From assembly GCF_902506455.1 (NCBI RefSeq), contig NZ_LR733844.1:1436224-1500223 (forward strand): a stretch of DNA of 64,000 nt, written 5' to 3'. Both the position numbers and the translations under genes were made by a program. The notes below the pieces were generated by a model. It ran no database searches. It was not told the origin of the DNA and saw only the letters and a program-made list of their open reading frames with translations. The DNA comes from Sphingomonas sp. 8AM (lineage in GTDB: Bacteria > Pseudomonadota > Alphaproteobacteria > Sphingomonadales > Sphingomonadaceae). How positions within the stretch are numbered: the first letter of the stretch is position 1; each line of letters opens with the position of its first letter. This document shows positions 51,359-60,287 of this stretch, piece by piece.

Positions 51359-53224
51359 TCAGTCCTTATAGCCGAGCGCGTCGATCCATGGCTGGAGGAT
51401 CGGCATGACCGGCGCCAGCGGCTGGCGATACCGTTCCCAGCGCGCCAGCGCGCGGGTGTAGAGCGGCTCGGTGATTTGCGCGTAACTGGCGGTTTTTACA
51501 GGGCCGCGCGCCAGTGCGCTGGCGCGGTGATCGGCATAATGCGGCTGCCAGGCGAGCCCGAGGAAATCGAGCAGGCCGCGCAGTTCCTGTTCGAGGTCGG
51601 CGATCATCCGTTCGTAGCGGACGCGGTGGACCTTTAGCTCCGGGAAGAGACTGGTTCCGCGCTCAAAAATCGTGAAGGCGGCGTCGTAGACGCGGGCGGT
51701 CTCGTCGAGCGTGGTGAAGCTGCGCATCGCGGTGTTGAGCCGGAAATTCGCCATAAAACAACTGAGTACCGTGTCGCATGGATGCCGTTCGACCAGCACG
51801 ATCTTCGCATCCGGGAACAGCCGGCGGATCGTCGCGACGCGCACCATGTGCAGCGGGTGCTTGTCGACCAGCAATTGCGTGCCCGGCGGTGTAACCGCAT
51901 CGGCTTGCCGGAAATATTCGGCGCGCAACGCGGCGGCGCCGGCATCGTCGAGCGTCGCCAGCCCCTCCTCGGTCAGCCCCGTCGACTGGGTGGCGAGCGC
52001 GAGGAACGGTTGCTCTTCAAGGACATGCACGCCGTCGACGTTCAACAGCAGCGTATCGAGCAAGGTGGTGCCCGAGCGCGGGAAGCCGACCACGAACACC
52101 GGCGCGGCGCGGTGCGGATCGGGCGCGACCGGGTGCCACGACGCGACCCGTTCGGACGTCAATCGCGCCGAAATTACCCCCAGCCGATCGCGATAGGTGT
52201 CACCCGGTGCGGCCGGATAGAGCGATTGCGCCGCCGCGTTCATCGCGGTGAAGGCCGCGAAGGCTTTTTCGGGTTGACCCTGCCGATCATAGAGATCGCC
52301 GAGCAACTGATGGCGGCGCAGTGGGTGGATTTCATCCGGGACGCGCTCGGCCAGCGCCAGCGCTTCGGCGACGTTGCCGCGGCGGCGCGCGACCCACGCG
52401 CGCAGGAAGTCGAGCTCGATCGCGTCGGGCGCGCGCGCCGCCAGCGCGTCGACCACCTGCTCCAGCTCGTCGATGCGGTTGACGCTTTCGAGCAGCAGCC
52501 CGAGCTCGACGAACGCGCCGGTATAGCCATCGGTCAGCGCGATCGCGCGGCGGAACGCCTGTTCGGCGGCGCGCGGGTTCTCGCACGCCGCCTCGGCGGT
52601 GCCGAGTTCGAGCTGCACCTCGGGGTCGTTCGGGGCGAGGGCGGCGGCGTCGCGCATCACGCGCTGGCGGACGTCGAAGCGCCCGGCGTCGCGCAACGCC
52701 TGCGCGAGGTTGATGTAGAGGCGGACGTCGTTCGGAGCGTAGCGCACCGCCTCGTCGAACGCCGCGACTGCCTCGTCCACCCGGCCGGCGGCAAGTCGCG
52801 CGCTGCCGAGGTTGTTCCACGCGCGATAGTCGCGCGGATCGGCGGCGACGATCGCCTCGTAGTCCGCCGCCTCCCCCGCCCCGGTCGCGACACGGGCGTG
52901 CGCGGCGAGCAGGCGGAGCTTGGGATGCGCATGGCCGTTGCCGACCGCCAGCGCTTCCTCGGCACGCCCGGCGCTCATCAAGGCGGTGGCGAGATTGATG
53001 CGCGCCGGGTCGTTACCGGGGTCGAGCGCGAGCAGTTGCGCGAACAGCGTGGCCGCACGGTCAGCCTTTCCTGAATGCGCGGCGAGCAAGCCGCCGAACT
53101 CGATCAACGCAGGCTCGTTCGGGCTGTGCTGCAACGCGGTCTCGATCAGCGCGAGACCACCGGCGGCGTCATGGGCGCGGGCGCGGGCGGTCGCCGCGGC
53201 AATCAGCTCGGAAACGTCTGTCAT
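51359..53224 (-). CDS. TPR-repeat sulfotransferase
   Basis: A 621-residue cytosolic-looking protein. Residues 1-340 are tetratricopeptide repeats (RAWNNLGSARLAAGRVDEAVAAFDEAVRYAPNDVRLY and others). The C-terminal sulfotransferase domain has the PAPS 5'-phosphosulfate loop VGFPRSGTTLLDTLL near residue 378 and the 3'-phosphate region VLVERHPCDTVLSCFM. The acceptor is unknown; relatives may modify peptides, lipids or glycans. It lies in the same direction as a TPR-2OG oxygenase and a TonB receptor upstream, a combination that recurs in sphingomonads. A palindromic repeat separates it from the oxygenase gene. Confidence 0.9.
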   Translation of the reverse strand: MTDVSELIAAATARARAHDAAGGLALIETALQHSPNEPALIEFGGLLAAHSGKADRAATLFAQLLALDPGNDPARINLATALMSAGRAEEALAVGNGHAHPKLRLLAAHARVATGAGEAADYEAIVAADPRDYRAWNNLGSARLAAGRVDEAVAAFDEAVRYAPNDVRLYINLAQALRDAGRFDVRQRVMRDAAALAPNDPEVQLELGTAEAACENPRAAEQAFRRAIALTDGYTGAFVELGLLLESVNRIDELEQVVDALAARAPDAIELDFLRAWVARRRGNVAEALALAERVPDEIHPLRRHQLLGDLYDRQGQPEKAFAAFTAMNAAAQSLYPAAPGDTYRDRLGVISARLTSERVASWHPVAPDPHRAAPVFVVGFPRSGTTLLDTLLLNVDGVHVLEEQPFLALATQSTGLTEEGLATLDDAGAAALRAEYFRQADAVTPPGTQLLVDKHPLHMVRVATIRRLFPDAKIVLVERHPCDTVLSCFMANFRLNTAMRSFTTLDETARVYDAAFTIFERGTSLFPELKVHRVRYERMIADLEQELRGLLDFLGLAWQPHYADHRASALARGPVKTASYAQITEPLYTRALARWERYRQPLAPVMPILQPWIDALGYKD

Positions 53225-53280
53225 ATCAGAGACCCTAGAGCGTGATCCGTCGTAGCTGAAGCGTCACCTTGCCCCCAGCT

Positions 53281-53357
53281 CGTCATTGCGAGCGCAGCGA
53301 AGCAATCCAGGGCGTCCTGGTCCGGCCCTGGATTGCTTCGCTGCGCTCGCAATGACG
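53281..53357. repeat. Extragenic palindrome, family B, copy 2 (inverted centre)
   Basis: The same arms as at 2649-2725, but the asymmetric centre reads GGCGTCCTGGTCCGG, the reverse complement of the other full copies. It lies between the 2OG-oxygenase and sulfotransferase genes. Confidence 0.9.
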
Positions 53358-53388
53358 GATGATGAATTCGGCCGCATGCCATCACACC

Positions 53389-54870
53389 TCAGAATGGTGG
53401 CCGCGCGATGTCGAAGGCGACGGTCAGCCGCTCGCCGGCCGCGAACGGCTGCGTGCGGTGCCACATATACGAGGGGAACAGCACCAGCCGCCCCGGCTGC
53501 GGCGCGATCGTCTGCCACGGCGCGAGCGTGTCGCCGACGAGCGTCGGCGCGTCACCGAGGCTGAGCCAGCCCGCCTGCGCCGCATCGCCCGGCTGCGCGT
53601 CGGGCAGCGCGACATAACAGGCCGAGCTGATCCACCCCGCCGGATGGACGTGATCGACGTGATGCCCGCGATCGGTGAGCCGCACCGACCACGATCCGGC
53701 GAAGCGCAGCGCGTCGCGGCGCGGCGCGAGCAACGGGTGCGCGGGGTCGAGGGGCGGCAGCGCGGCGACATACCCGGCGACTGCCGCGCGTACGGCATCG
53801 CGCAGCCGAACGATCGTCGCATCCTGCCGCGCGAACAACGGGCCGTCGGTCTGCGTGCCGCCGCGCAGCGACTGGTCGAGCGGCGCGGCGATCGTGCGGT
53901 GGAGCGTGCGCAGCGTCGCGGCGAGATCGTCGACCGGACCGATGGCGTCGCCGAGATCGAAGACGCGGATCAATCCCCCGCCCCGCTCCAGCCAGTCGCT
54001 GCGCGCGTCGCCGGTCAGCCGCCACGCCAGCGCAGCGAGCGGCCACAGATCGTGTGTGTCGTGCGTCAGCCGTCCTTCGAGCGCGGCGCGCGCGGCATCG
54101 GCGCGCCGCGCGCGCAGCAGGTGGCGGACATAGCCGGCGAGCGCCTCGACATCAGCGATCGGCAGCTGCGCGCGGTACAGGCGATCGGCCGCGGCGAGGT
54201 CGCCGTCCTTGGACCACGTGCCCGCCTCGAGCAGGTCGAGCGTGCGGCTCGCGCCGACCGCGGCGCGCGCCTGCGCGACGATCCGGCGCGCGGCCGCGGG
54301 CTGCCCGGCGCGCGCGACGGTCGCGGCATGGTCGCGCCACAGCAATCCGTCACGCGGGCGGGTCGCGAGCGCGGTCACATAAGCCGCGGCGTAATCCTGA
54401 CGGTCGCCGGCCTGCCAGCGCAGCCGCGCGAGCGTCGCATGGCCGTCATACCAGCCGGGGTGCTGGCGCAGCACGTCGGCGAGAAACGTGGTGGCGATAT
54501 CCACCTGCCCTGCGGCGACCAGCGCGGCGGCGCGGCCGAGCATCACGCCGGCGTCGAGCGGCGCGAGCGCAAGCGCGCGGTCGAACAGCGCGACCGCGGG
54601 CTCGCCGATCTCGAGCGTGACGCGCGCCAGCGTGTGCGCGATCAGCGCGTCGTCGGGGGCGAGCGCCGCGGCCCGGCGCGCGGCGGCCCGCGCGGCGGCG
54701 TGGTCCTGCGCCGCACGCTGCGCGGCGGCCAGCAATTGCCACAGCGCCGCGTCGTCGGGAGTATGGGCGAGCGCGGCGGTCAGCGCGGCGATCACGTCCG
54801 CCTCGCGCCATGCCGCGACGGCGCGCGCGACCTGCGGGGCGAGTGCTGCGGCGGTGGTCGGGGTGGACAT
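53389..54870 (-). CDS. TPR-repeat 2-oxoglutarate/Fe(II) oxygenase-like protein
   Basis: A 493-residue protein. Residues about 1-270 are Ala-rich TPR-like helices; residues about 300-493 form a PF13759-type 2OG-Fe(II) oxygenase. The motifs are WSVRLTDRGHHVDHVHPAGWISSACYVALPD (metal ligands near 405-410), PGRLVLFPSYMWHRTQPF (distal His near 470) and ERLTVAFDI (2OG-binding Arg). The likely reaction is hydroxylation of a protein or peptide side chain. The start at 54870 is the only early ATG. It is a neighbour of the TPR-sulfotransferase with the same architecture, so they may act on a common substrate. Confidence 0.85.
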   Translation of the reverse strand: MSTPTTAAALAPQVARAVAAWREADVIAALTAALAHTPDDAALWQLLAAAQRAAQDHAAARAAARRAAALAPDDALIAHTLARVTLEIGEPAVALFDRALALAPLDAGVMLGRAAALVAAGQVDIATTFLADVLRQHPGWYDGHATLARLRWQAGDRQDYAAAYVTALATRPRDGLLWRDHAATVARAGQPAAARRIVAQARAAVGASRTLDLLEAGTWSKDGDLAAADRLYRAQLPIADVEALAGYVRHLLRARRADAARAALEGRLTHDTHDLWPLAALAWRLTGDARSDWLERGGGLIRVFDLGDAIGPVDDLAATLRTLHRTIAAPLDQSLRGGTQTDGPLFARQDATIVRLRDAVRAAVAGYVAALPPLDPAHPLLAPRRDALRFAGSWSVRLTDRGHHVDHVHPAGWISSACYVALPDAQPGDAAQAGWLSLGDAPTLVGDTLAPWQTIAPQPGRLVLFPSYMWHRTQPFAAGERLTVAFDIARPPF

Positions 54871-54907
54871 GGTTTCGATCCGGCTTGGACAACAGGTTGA
54901 TTCGTTC

Positions 54908-54992
54908 CGTCGCCCCGGCCTTGAGCCGGGGCCCTGCTTCTTCGTGGTGACCGGGAGAAGAAGCGGGATCCCGGATCACGTCCGGGATGACA
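54908..54992. repeat. Extragenic palindrome, family A, copy 3
   Basis: CGTCGCCCCGGCCTTGAGCC... with the inner GCTTCTTC/GAAGAAGC arm and the closing TCCGGGATGACA. It lies in the 400-base gap between the 2OG oxygenase gene and the TonB receptor gene. Confidence 0.8.
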
Positions 54993-55108
54993 GGGTGGAA
55001 AGTGTGCACGCTCGAAGCTGGCACGTCACGCCGGCGACGGCCGGCGTCCAGTCGGGGGGCGCTGGTGATGCGTGTTGCGCTTCGTTCCCGTGGGCCTTCC
55101 CAACCGGG

Positions 55109-55126
55109 CCCCGGCCTTCGCCGGGG
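55109..55126. repeat. Short GC palindrome
   Basis: CCCCGGC (55109-55115) faces GCCGGGG (55120-55126) and is followed by TGACGGGA, like the outer arm of family A elements. Probably a degenerate copy. Confidence 0.5.
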
Positions 55127-55168
55127 TGACGGGAGGAGTGGGTTTGGAGCGGGTGGATCGGACTGATC

Positions 55169-55198
55169 CGTCATTGCGAGCGGAGCGAAGCAATGACG
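55169..55198. repeat. Shortened family B palindrome
   Basis: CGTCATTGCGAGCGGAGCGAAG joins directly to CAATGACG, so the outer arms are kept while the centre and inner arm are lost. This suggests internal deletion of a full element. Confidence 0.75.
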
Positions 55199-55218
55199 AA
55201 CATGAAGGCCCCTCCAAC

Positions 55219-55247
55219 CAAAAAAGGGCGGGTCCGCAGACCCGCCC
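55219..55247 (-). terminator. Rho-independent terminator of the TonB receptor gene
   Basis: On the reverse strand GGGCGGGTC (55247-55239) pairs with GACCCGCCC (55234-55226) around a 4-base loop and is followed by a run of T (55225-55220). It lies 27 bases past the stop codon at 55274 and is the clearest intrinsic terminator in the window. It separates the receptor from the downstream 2OG oxygenase gene. Confidence 0.93.
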
Positions 55248-55273
55248 CTCTCTGTTTCGGCGCTGCCGGACCC

Positions 55274-58141
55274 TTACAGGTTCAGCGTCACGCCCGCGTA
55301 GATGTAACGGCCGAGCGCGTCGTAGACGCCCGGGAAGGTGTTGCCGTTACAGACCACGCCCGGGCACGCCTGCGAACCGGTCAGCGGCGGCTCGCGGTCG
55401 AGCAGGTTGTTCGCGCCGAGACGGAACGTGTACGCGTCATTGACACGGAACGTCATCGCCAGATCGAAGTAGCTCTGCACGCCCAGTTCGGCGAGACCCG
55501 GACGGGGCACGCCACCCGGCGCCGGGCCGCTGGCGCCCGGGTTGTTGAGGTTCGAGTTCGGATCGGTCGCGTCGATCTTCACGTTGCCGAAGTAGCGCCA
55601 CCGCACCGACAACCCGACGCCCGACGGCGAACTGAAGCTGATGCGCGCGTTGTGGCGCCATTCCGGGGTCGGCTGGAGACAGGTGGTGCCGAACAGGCCG
55701 ACGCAGTCGTACGACCCGCTGACGCCCGTATCAGTGACCAGACGGTCGAGCCACGTCCCGTTGAAGTTGAAGCCCAGCGAACCGAGGCCACCCAGCGGGT
55801 AGGAATAGCTGGCGCCGACGTCGATGCCGCGCGTCGCCAGACCACCGATATTCTTGGTGGTGTTGGTGACATAGCCCTGCGGCGTCAGCCACAGCGAACC
55901 CGCCGCGTCACGATTGACCAGCCCGCAGAACTCGGTGTTGAGCGTCGTGTTGCAGGCGTTGAGGATCGTGTCGGTGCCGATCGTGGTGACCGCACCCTTC
56001 ACCTTGATGTCGAAGTAATCGACGGTCAGCGCGAAGCGCGGCAGGAACGACGGCTGGATCACGACACCCGCGGTGTAGGTGTCGGCGACTTCCGGCACGA
56101 GGTTCGGGCTGCCGCCGATCAGGCCGTTATACTGGCTCGACGGGTTCTCGGCGACGGTCTGCCCGATGCGCAGACCCTGCAACAGACAGCCCTGATCGGC
56201 CGCGGTCAGCACGCGACCCGCGCACGGATCGCTGTTGCCGACGAGCGCGACACGCTGCGGCGCGAACAGATCCTGGACGGTCGGCGCGCGGACGGCGCGG
56301 TTGTATCCGCCGCGGAAGCGGATGTCGCGGATCGGCGCGAACTCGCCCTCGATCTTGTAGGTGTCGGTCGAGAAGCCGCGGCCCGCCGAAGTCTTGTACG
56401 ACGAGTAGCGATAGCCGCCGGTGAACGACAGGTTGTAGATGAAGCTGTCGAACACGACCGGCACGCGAAGCTCGCCGAACACTTCCTTGACGTTGAACGA
56501 GCCCGAGACCGGGAGCGTCGCCGCGCCCTGACCCGACAGGTCGCCGGTCTGGAAGGCCTGGTCGGTCTTCAGGTCGAGCGCTTCCTTACGATATTCGGCG
56601 CCGATCGCGAGACCGAGACCCTCGCTCGCCCACGGGCTCTTGATCCCGTATTCGCCGAGCTGGCCCGAGAAGCTGGCCGAGGCCACCTGCTCGCTGACGA
56701 CGCCGCGCTGGAAGCCCGGGGTCGACAGATAGGCGACCGACTCCGGCGTCACGCTGTTGAGCGAGAAGACGTTGTAGGGAACGCAGTTCGGATCCTCACC
56801 GGTCAGCACCGAGCGGCAGACGGGCGCGCCGCCGTTCGGGTTCGACACGACGTCGAGCGCACGGCCGAGGCGCGTGATCGAGAAGTCGTTGAGGTAGGTT
56901 TCCGCGAAATTGGTGCGGCCGTACTGGTAGTAGGCGTCATACGACCAGGCACTGCCCAGATCGCCGCGCGAACCGATCACGCCGCGGAAGCTGGTGTGCT
57001 GGAGATCGTCCTGACGCGCACCGCCCTCGACGTTGCGGCGGAAGGTCTGCAGATAGCCGCGGTTGTAGGCGGCACCCGTCGTGGGATCGAAGAACTGCGC
57101 GGCCGTGGTGTCGCCGAAGACGCTCGGGTTGTAGATCGCCTGCCCGACGACGCGCTGGCCGGTCAGCTGGTTGGCGGGGCTGTTCGCGACGAGCAGATTG
57201 TCACGACGGCAGACGAACGCCTGCTGCGCGGCGCCCAGCAGCGGGTTGTCGCAGTTGATCGACGTGGTGTTGCCGAAGTTGCCCGACGGCGCGATCTGCG
57301 CGACGGTGCGGTCGTCCATGAACATGAACTCGGCGTAGGGCTTGATCGCGTTCGACACTTCGTAGTTCGCGAAGAAGCCGGCGGTGTAGCGCTCGTCGGG
57401 GCGCTGGTAATAGTTCAGCGGGTTGAAGTTGAACGGCGTGCGGCCGGCCGCGAACGTCCCGCCCTGACCGGGCTGGAAGAAGGTCGAGGTGAAATCCGCC
57501 CCGGTGCCGTCGAACGCAACGAACGAGCCCTGCGGCGAGGTCGCCGAACCGGCGCAGGCGAACGGATTGGCCGCGCCGGCAGCGTTCGCGCTCAGCGAGC
57601 ACGACGAATAGTCGCGGTTCGCCTGGAGCACGGGGTTGATCTTGCGGTAGCCGCCATAGGCGGTGATGTGGCCGCGACCGTCGTCGAAGCTGGTACCGAA
57701 CGCCGCGGTGACGTCGATGGTGCCGCCGTCGGTCGCCATCCCGGTCGGATAGCCGGCCGGCGCGCCGTACGGCGAGCTGCTGTTCAGCGCCGGCAGGATG
57801 CCGCTGCCACCACGGTTGTTGTGGTTGAACATCGAATACTGGCCGTCGAGGCGGAAGCCCTCGAAGTCGGTGTCCATGACGAAGTTGACGACGCCGGTGA
57901 CCGGGCTGGTCGCCTCGAGGTTCGGCGAGCGGATGCGCGACCCGGTGACGACGATGTCGCCGCCCTGTGCCGCCTTGTTGTCACCATCGGCGTTCGCGAC
58001 CGGTGCCTGGCCTTCGAGCGGACCGGCGCTGGCACCGGTCGGATCGTTCGCGACCTGCGCCGCGGCGGGCAGGCTGCCCAGCATCGCGCCGGCAACGATC
58101 GTGCTGGCGAGCAGTCGACGCCTCATCGAAATCGTCTTCAT
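55274..58141 (-). CDS. TonB-dependent receptor lacking most of the plug domain
   Basis: A 955-residue outer-membrane receptor. Signal peptide to about residue 29 (GSLPAAAQ), TonB-box-like GGDIVVTGSRIRSPNLEATSPVT (61-82), then an abrupt change to GVVNFVMDTDFEGFRLDGQYS (83 on). In relatives the latter follows the plug (...YGADAVAGVVNF), so about 100 plug residues are missing with the frame preserved. The barrel looks complete and ends in ...YIYAGVTLNL. The start at 58141 has GGGGGTC upstream. It may be a functional variant, a decayed gene or an assembly collapse. A strong terminator follows. Confidence 0.88.
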   Translation of the reverse strand: MKTISMRRRLLASTIVAGAMLGSLPAAAQVANDPTGASAGPLEGQAPVANADGDNKAAQGGDIVVTGSRIRSPNLEATSPVTGVVNFVMDTDFEGFRLDGQYSMFNHNNRGGSGILPALNSSSPYGAPAGYPTGMATDGGTIDVTAAFGTSFDDGRGHITAYGGYRKINPVLQANRDYSSCSLSANAAGAANPFACAGSATSPQGSFVAFDGTGADFTSTFFQPGQGGTFAAGRTPFNFNPLNYYQRPDERYTAGFFANYEVSNAIKPYAEFMFMDDRTVAQIAPSGNFGNTTSINCDNPLLGAAQQAFVCRRDNLLVANSPANQLTGQRVVGQAIYNPSVFGDTTAAQFFDPTTGAAYNRGYLQTFRRNVEGGARQDDLQHTSFRGVIGSRGDLGSAWSYDAYYQYGRTNFAETYLNDFSITRLGRALDVVSNPNGGAPVCRSVLTGEDPNCVPYNVFSLNSVTPESVAYLSTPGFQRGVVSEQVASASFSGQLGEYGIKSPWASEGLGLAIGAEYRKEALDLKTDQAFQTGDLSGQGAATLPVSGSFNVKEVFGELRVPVVFDSFIYNLSFTGGYRYSSYKTSAGRGFSTDTYKIEGEFAPIRDIRFRGGYNRAVRAPTVQDLFAPQRVALVGNSDPCAGRVLTAADQGCLLQGLRIGQTVAENPSSQYNGLIGGSPNLVPEVADTYTAGVVIQPSFLPRFALTVDYFDIKVKGAVTTIGTDTILNACNTTLNTEFCGLVNRDAAGSLWLTPQGYVTNTTKNIGGLATRGIDVGASYSYPLGGLGSLGFNFNGTWLDRLVTDTGVSGSYDCVGLFGTTCLQPTPEWRHNARISFSSPSGVGLSVRWRYFGNVKIDATDPNSNLNNPGASGPAPGGVPRPGLAELGVQSYFDLAMTFRVNDAYTFRLGANNLLDREPPLTGSQACPGVVCNGNTFPGVYDALGRYIYAGVTLNL

Positions 58142-58310
58142 AAGACCCCCATTTTGAAATAGCCGTGTTCTATCGCGCCCTAAGCTGGCAGCGCTTGTGT
58201 CGACGCTACGAACGGCGGAAATAATGGGCAATCTCGACTAGTCTGAATTGCAACGAAATTTTAGATCTGTTGCAGTCGGGTTACACTTTCGGGCCGATGA
58301 TGAGGGAAAA

Positions 58311-58850
58311 ATGAGCAGATCGACGGTCTTCGTGCCTGTTTTTGGCGCAATCCTCGTGTCGTGCCTGTCCGGCGTGGCGAGCGCCGATCCCGCGTCGCCC
58401 GATCGCAGCGGGGTCGCCGACGCGGTGCTCCGCTGCCGCACGATCGCCGGCGATGCGGCGCGGCTGAAATGTTTCGATGCCGCCGCGGGGGCGCTGAACG
58501 GCGCGATCGCCGCGCGGCAGGTGGTGGTGGTCGACCGCGCCAGGGTCGAGGCCGAGCGCCGCGCGCGCTTCGGTGAACGCCGCCGCGCCGCCGATCTGCC
58601 GACATTGCAGGACGCCGACGGCAACCGGCTCGACACGCTGACCGGCAAGCTGGCGCAGGCGGCGCGGACCGGCGACGGCAACTGGAGCTTCACGCTGGCC
58701 GACGGCTCGCGCTGGCTCCAGACCGACGGGCAGGCGTTCGCGGTCGCCCCGCGTTCCGGCGAAACCGTGGTGGTCAAGCGCGCCGCGCTCGGCTCGTACA
58801 AGCTGACGGTCGGGCGTCAGCCCGGCGTGCGGGTACGGCGGCGCTCCTAG
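58311..58850 (+). CDS. Exported protein, unknown function
   Basis: A 179-residue protein with a signal peptide (FVPVFGAILVSCLSGVASA). The N-terminal domain has LRCRTIAGDAARLKCFDAAAGAL, with two cysteines. A charged linker (RARVEAERRARFGERRRAAD) and a small C-terminal beta domain follow (TGDGNWSFTLADGSRWLQTD...VKRAALGSYKLTVG). The RLxCFD segment recurs in uncharacterised sphingomonad envelope proteins. The ATG at 58311 has GAGGG five bases upstream. It is divergent from the receptor and convergent with the protease-inhibitor gene, eight bases away. Confidence 0.75.
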   Translation: MSRSTVFVPVFGAILVSCLSGVASADPASPDRSGVADAVLRCRTIAGDAARLKCFDAAAGALNGAIAARQVVVVDRARVEAERRARFGERRRAADLPTLQDADGNRLDTLTGKLAQAARTGDGNWSFTLADGSRWLQTDGQAFAVAPRSGETVVVKRAALGSYKLTVGRQPGVRVRRRS

Positions 58851-58857
58851 GCCCGCG

Positions 58858-59169
58858 CTACCCCTGCCCCTCCCCGAGCCGCCGCACCGTCGACACCAGC
58901 TCGGCGAGCGCCGGATCGCGGATCGGCTCGGCGACGCGCAGCTCGCGCGTGCGCTCGCCGAGCGTAAGCCCGAGCGTATAGGTGCGCGCGTCGGGACGCG
59001 GTGCCTCGTCGGGGGCTGCGCAGCCGAAGAAGTCCGCCGCCTCGGCAAGCGTACACAGCTGCGCGCGCACCGGCGGGTCGAGATCGTCGAGCGCCACCGC
59101 ATGATCGCGCGCGCGGCCGGGAAAGTGCGCGAATCCGCCCTCGACGCGCAGCCGCGCCTCGTCGGCCAT
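58858..59169 (-). CDS. Emfourin-like inhibitor of the M4 protease
   Basis: A 103-residue cytosolic protein. The N-terminal VEGGFAHFPGRARDHAVALDDLDPPVRAQLCTLAEAADFF matches the pattern of protealysin inhibitors (GGFA..PG...L..L). The gene lies immediately downstream of the protease gene, with the start overlapping the protease stop by one base (TGATG). In the known system, emfourin binds protealysin and the two are produced from one transcript. The tight coupling here supports the assignment. Confidence 0.82.
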   Translation of the reverse strand: MADEARLRVEGGFAHFPGRARDHAVALDDLDPPVRAQLCTLAEAADFFGCAAPDEAPRPDARTYTLGLTLGERTRELRVAEPIRDPALAELVSTVRRLGEGQG

Positions 59170-60248
59170 CACAACACCCCCACGGTCGCCCAGGCGTCGG
59201 CGACCGCCTTCGCCTCCGCGCCGTCCGCGCCATAACGGCGCGTGGCCACGTCGCGGGTGATCTGCGCAAAGCCCGCGAAATCGGTATTGGCGCGCGTCGC
59301 CGGATCGAGCAGCGCATCGTACCAGATCTGCCCGGCGCGCTCCCACGCATGCCCGCCGATCGCGGTCGCGGCGAGATAGAAGGCGCGGTTCGGAATGCCC
59401 GAGTTGATGTGCACCCCGCCATTGTCCTGATTGGTGCGCACGAACCCGGCCATGTCGGCCGGCTGCGGGTCCTTGCCGAGCACCGGATCGTCATAGGCGG
59501 TGCCGGGCGCTTTCATCGAGCGCAACGCCGCGCCGTTCACCGCCGCGGTCAGCAGCCCGGCACCGATCAGCCAGTCGGCCTCCGCGGCGCTCTGCCCGAG
59601 CAGATGCTGCTTCACGAGGCTCCCGAACACGTCCGATATGCTCTCGTTGAGCGCCCCCGACTGGCCATAATAGGCGAGCCCCGCCTCCTTTTCGGTGACG
59701 CCATGCGCCAGTTCGTGCCCGATGACGTCGAGCGCGACCGTGAAGCGGTTGAAGAGCTGCCCGTCGCCGTCGCCGAACACCATCTGCGTCCCGTCCCAGA
59801 AGGCATTGTCGTAATCGCGATCGTAATGGACGGTCGCATCGAGCGGCAGCCCGGCATCGTCGATCGAGTTGCGGCCATAGGCTTCCCAGAACAGCGCAAA
59901 GGTCGCGCCGAGCCCGTCATAGGCCTCGTCGGCGGCCGGGTCGCCGGTCGGCGCCTCGCCCTCGCGGCGGACGATCGTCGCGCCGGGCGCCTGCGCCGCG
60001 CCCTTCGCATCGCGGATCGTGCGCAGCGGGGTCGGTGCGGGCACGATGCCCGCCGCGGCGCGCAACCGCGCCAGCGCGCCGAGCACCGGGCCGGCGGTGG
60101 TCGCGCGCACGATGCGGATCGTCGGATCGACCAGCAGCCCGCGCATCGCCGCCGCGCGCAGCTCGGGCGGGCCATGCTCGGCGATCCGCGACAGGATGTA
60201 CGGCGGCAGGATGCAGTGCAGCGCGTGGCGGTGGGCGTGCGGGCACAT
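59169..60248 (-). CDS. Protealysin-like M4 family metalloprotease
   Basis: A 359-residue thermolysin-family protease. A short propeptide with HCILPPYIL (about 11-19), which is the PPYL-type motif of protealysin precursors, and no signal peptide. Zinc ligands H178 and H182 (VIGHELAHGVTE) with catalytic E179, third ligand E202 (GALNESISDVFG), and GVHINSGIPNRAFY for the catalytic His region. The ATG at 60248 is seven bases after AGGAG; starts further upstream fall in a palindromic repeat. Protealysins of this type are often intracellular or exported by unusual routes. It overlaps the inhibitor gene. Confidence 0.92.
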   Translation of the reverse strand: MCPHAHRHALHCILPPYILSRIAEHGPPELRAAAMRGLLVDPTIRIVRATTAGPVLGALARLRAAAGIVPAPTPLRTIRDAKGAAQAPGATIVRREGEAPTGDPAADEAYDGLGATFALFWEAYGRNSIDDAGLPLDATVHYDRDYDNAFWDGTQMVFGDGDGQLFNRFTVALDVIGHELAHGVTEKEAGLAYYGQSGALNESISDVFGSLVKQHLLGQSAAEADWLIGAGLLTAAVNGAALRSMKAPGTAYDDPVLGKDPQPADMAGFVRTNQDNGGVHINSGIPNRAFYLAATAIGGHAWERAGQIWYDALLDPATRANTDFAGFAQITRDVATRRYGADGAEAKAVADAWATVGVL

Positions 60249-60287
60249 CGGCATTCTCCTTCTAGAACGAAAAAGGGCGTCAGCTCC

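Noticed and set aside
55193..58162. A 989-codon plus-strand frame opposite the second TonB receptor
   Set aside because: Antisense to a receptor with terminator and ribosome-binding site; no motif in the plus-strand translation.
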